Shown: one piece after another, positions 60,840-64,000 of the stretch
Layout: each line of letters starts with the position of its first letter
Position numbering within the stretch: the stretch's first letter is position 1
NCBI GenBank assembly: GCA_008711295.1
Contig: VUYV01000329.1
Location: 574,367 to 638,366, forward strand
DNA from: Anarhynchus alexandrinus
Lineage: Eukaryota; Chordata; Aves; Charadriiformes; Charadriidae
DNA length: 64,000 nt
Direction of reading: 5' to 3'
Notes under the pieces: model-generated
Seen by the model: the letters and a program-made list of their open reading frames with translations, nothing else
What the model was told of the DNA's origin: nothing
The model's database searches: none
Program-made: the position numbers and the translations under genes

Positions 60840-60933
60840 TTTATATTTATGTCACAATTCAGAATTTTTACACACCCTAATTCAGCTTTACATTTATATC
60901 ACAATTCAGAATTTTAATACACCCTAATTCAGT
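60840..60933. repeat. 47-bp tandem duplication, two copies
   Basis: Units 60840-60886 and 60887-60933 match with only a few differences, sharing CACAATTCAGAATTTT and CACCCTAATTCAG. The period is exactly 47. The duplication appears recent and non-coding. Confidence 0.92.
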
Positions 60934-62880
60934 GTAACTGGATGGACAAGGCAGCAGGTAAGAAGGGCTTCAGCTCTATGGAAGCCTTCACGACTCCTGC
61001 ACTCATGCAGCAAAGAATAAAACCTGCAGCTAATTTAAATGGATAGAATTGCACAATATCTAAATGAACATATTCTTTGATCAGAAAGTGACAGGCTTCG
61101 AAAACATTATCTGCAGTAACAGTGAGGGTACTATTGCTCTTCCTTATGCTTGATGGGCTATGCCAGTTAACGTGCCTAATTTCACATTCTGAAGCTCGGG
61201 TGGCTTCCCAAATTAGATAGCGTGGAAAAAGCATTAACTGTAGTCGGGTTATTCTGTTCACCCACCTGTTACAAAAAAAATAAAAATAAATATTGAACTG
61301 GCTAGGCAGAGAAAATTCACTAGCCAGGTTTCACCACATAGCAGAAAAGAATGAGAATGAGTTCTTTCAGCTGTGTTATCTAGGTTTAGAAGTTCTTTCA
61401 TAACAATATTTTTTAGCTGCCTCTAGCCCACTAAAAATAAATTAAAACTACATTCACACAGTTAAAACAGTTCTTCCCCCTCAAGAGTTGGAACCCAAAT
61501 TCAGGAGCACTAAATACTTGCCCTGAATCACAACACGAGTTCTAATTTTGAATATTGAGAATATTATGAAAAGATCTGAAACTATGTGCTAACCGTGCAC
61601 AGGAAATATATGAACTAAGGCTTAACTGAAACTTTGGGAACCATTTGTTTAACAAACTCATGAATAAATTCAGATGATCACATTTTTAACCATTCCAGGC
61701 CTACTTACGTATTTGTATTTCTTGTGTGGGATATTTCAAATTTGAACAGAAACTGCTGAAAAGGGCAGGCGTTAGATGAGCTGTATTTTGGTAGAAATCC
61801 AGACTTTACAAGAGCCAGAAAAACTGGATGGTCATTCCTTACTGAATATGAGCTTGGAAATTCTATAGGGTCTCAACATAATTGTAAAATTTGTATTTCA
61901 TTGAAGCAAAATGAACATCACATTAAATTAAGTTTCTGGATTTTTTTAATCCAGATATATTTCTTGTACTGTACGTTCACAACACTGGCTTAATCTATAA
62001 TCACTAGTTGAACATATAATGATTTTGGTGTCATTTGCCCTTCTGAAAACTTCTTAAAATGCAAATATACTTGCATGAACAACATATATTTCCCGTCACG
62101 TTTTATATTAATCATCACTACTAGTAATAAAAACATCATATTAATCATTAGAAATAAGTTAAAACTACAAGAGTATTTCGGGGAAAGGACAGGGAAGGGA
62201 TAGATAGGAAGATTTTGGGTCTTTGACGATAAGAAAGGATAATTAGAGATTATTAACATACTCCAATTTTTCCCCCCTCCAGTGAAATTCTTGTAGAAAT
62301 AGGTCAACTGAGATTGATTTTTCAGTGGCTTTGAGCTGTTTTCACACCACGTGCCCATCTTTTTGAAGGGCAGAAGTACAATCTAAGTGCTAAAAAAGTA
62401 TTTACAGAGGGCAAAGTAGATTTTTTCAGACTTATACAGTTAAGCAAAAGTAATCTATCCACGTAACTCCAGTGCTGTATCTGCAGAACCAGGTCAAGGA
62501 AGGTTGATCTCCCATCATGAGTAGGATGAAATATCCAGCATATCCTTCCAGCCAATATCTCTGCATATACATAAATTTATTTCTACACTACTTTATCCTT
62601 GGAAATTTTCTTAAGACTTTCAGAAAATATGTTACAATACTCAGAAATTTTCTTAAAAGTTTTTAGGAAATTTCTTCCTGCGTTACCCCAAACCAGAGAA
62701 ACTATCTGAAAAGTTAGACGCAAGGATTAAAGGAGAAGTGCAGGTACACAATTTAGGCCAGAAGAATTAGACTATTTAGGTCAGAATAACCAACTGCACA
62801 GATACAGGCTGAAAAACAAGAGTCCAAGACACAATTTCTTTTCACGACATTACCTGTGGGATATAATAGATTACGTGAGA
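60934..62880. other. No recognised gene
   Basis: A 110-codon minus frame (60929-61261) and a 122-codon minus frame (61990-62358) lack recognisable domains. At about 62601-62672 there is an imperfect direct repeat with a 42-base period built on GAAATTTTCTTAA. The rest is AT-rich. Confidence 0.5.
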
Positions 62881-63392
62881 CATGCTGCAGTGAAAAAGGC
62901 AAAAACTCTTCTCTGCAGGTATAGGCAAAGAGTCTCCAGAACATATAAAGTTATTTCCTTCTGCTTTTCTCAGCTCAGTACTGCATTCAATTTTGGACAC
63001 TGCACTTTAAGACTGATACCAACAAATTGGACAGAATCCAAGAAAAGCACTGGAAATGCCAGAGGTCTAGAAAATAAGATCTCTCTTATAGATTGCACAA
63101 ACTGGAGTTATTCATAACAAGAGGAGAGAGCAATAGGGAAGATACTGATCCTCGAAAATATAAAAAGGCCACAGAGGAAAGGAATATATTATATTCTCAG
63201 TGACCACGGCGAGTGGTTCAAGAACTGAGGAGCTTAAGAAGATATAAATTACGTGATGAATAGGAAAAAAAGCCAAAAGAAAATTCACACTTCTGAATTC
63301 AGAAACAGATTTCAATTGTCTAAGAATAGAAGAGATTTAACCGGAAAAGTTACCGAGGACTTCAAGAGCAGGTTGGATTACCATCTATGACA
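62881..63392 (+). mobile_element. Ancient CR1/L3-like LINE relic, plus strand
   Basis: The plus strand encodes a degraded version of the LINE ORF2 C-terminal region. AAVKKAKTLL is followed by SRTYKVISF and SQLSTAF, matching in order the CR1 [16 protein letters not shown] and YSALVRP motifs. Further on, nucleotides near 63335-63392 (AGTTACCGAGGACTTCAAG, then CAGGTTGGATTACCATCTAT) resemble the end of ORF2, where WNRLPREV leads to VFKxRLDxHL. Frames are broken by several stops and indels. The copy is far more diverged than the other CR1s in the window and suits an old CR1/L3-type insertion. Boundaries are approximate and the family assignment is by eye. Confidence 0.6.
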
Positions 63393-64000
63393 TACTGCAC
63401 GCATGTTATTAATGCCGCTTTGGGATCAAGACGAAGACTCGCTAGCCTCTTGAGGTCAACACACAGTTCCAGCTCCTTATGTTTCAACAGCTGTATAAAA
63501 AAATGGGTAACGTCCCATTGGAGATAAATTCCACTCAGCTCCCACTTCAAAATAATCTGTTCCTAAGTAAGATAAACTACACGCCACTGCTTTTATTTTG
63601 CCTGCAACTGCCTCTAAGAAAGCAAACAAACCGTATTCCTGGTTTCTAAGCAAACAGGATAGAATAACTTCTTTTTGTGAATTTCAATACACTGCATATT
63701 TTTTAATCAGAACACGATGTATATTACCATTTATAACAACAAAGCAGCTCTGTCTGAAATGATGACTAAAACTTGAATACTTGCCACAGTAATTTGCCAC
63801 ACTAAAATTGTCTACTGATACAGCAGAAAGAACAAGGCAAACAAACAGAAGATAGAATAAGTGTTTTGAAAACCTTCAGATATGGTAGAAAGAAGGACAG
63901 GAGGATTATAGACAGGGTTTTGGAAATTAGCTTCTGGGAGCACTCCAGTTATGACTTTTCTTTCACATACCTGCCTTACTATCCTAGCGCTCAAAGGGCA
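63393..64000. other. No recognised gene at window end
   Basis: Two minus-strand frames of about 60 codons (63362-63550, 63812-63994) have no recognisable domain. No transposon or RNA gene is supported. A feature truncated by the window edge would not be detectable. Confidence 0.5.

Noticed and set aside
60929..61261. 110-codon minus frame
   Set aside because: No recognisable domain. I considered a conserved exon but saw no convincing acceptor/donor pair.
1..64000. tRNA, rRNA, snRNA, endogenous retrovirus or mitochondrial insert
   Set aside because: Scanning by eye for B-box-like motifs, rRNA-like blocks, retroviral gag/pol motifs and mitochondrial-like coding found none that could be supported.

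Overview
The window looks like avian nuclear DNA from a gene-poor, AT-rich region (intergenic or deep intronic). The main evidence is a set of chicken-repeat-1 (CR1) LINE fragments. They carry the bird-type 3' end (ATTCTATG-type octamer repeats next to a GGTTGGAAGGGACCT-type block), are 5'-truncated and sparse (roughly 4 kb of 64 kb), and no other transposon class was recognised. A turtle or crocodilian source cannot be excluded by eye, but repeat density and CR1 type favour a bird. No host protein-coding gene, tRNA, rRNA, CRISPR array or prokaryotic-style operon could be supported. Nearly all open frames are short, overlap others on both strands, lack recognisable domains, or are CR1 or unknown-base artefacts.

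Layout. 1-2.6 kb: AT-rich DNA. 2.6-3.5 kb: a plus-strand CR1 with a reverse-transcriptase fragment, a 634-base assembly gap, then its 3' end. 5.8-6.1 kb: minus-strand CR1. 8.24-8.92 kb: a ~98% identical tandem duplication meeting near a single unknown base, followed by a purine-rich tract. 9.6 and 12.3-12.9 kb: minus-strand CR1s, the second with an open ORF2 C-terminus. 21.2-21.7 kb: a minus-strand CR1 interrupted by a younger plus-strand CR1. 29.3 kb: a decayed CR1. 35.3 and 36.9 kb: a 30-base repeat pair, one copy abutting a second single unknown base. 38.3-39.0 kb: the best-preserved CR1, with an A-rich expansion in its 3' UTR. 44.9-45.2 kb and 48.4-49.8 kb: locally CpG-rich blocks, the second holding a 215-codon frame of unknown meaning. 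52.2 and 53.6 kb: a diverged direct repeat. 56.2 kb: short CR1. 60.8 kb: a 47-base tandem duplication. 62.9-63.4 kb: an ancient CR1/L3-like LINE relic.

There is no pathway to describe. The content is mobile-element history (several CR1 generations, one nested insertion), assembly irregularities, and a few candidate regulatory blocks that only alignment or functional data could confirm. I found no convincing undescribed biological system. The most checkable items are the two single-N joins with flanking repeats, the diverged direct repeat at 52.2/53.6 kb, the CpG-rich block near 49 kb, and the nested CR1 with a possible short target-site duplication.
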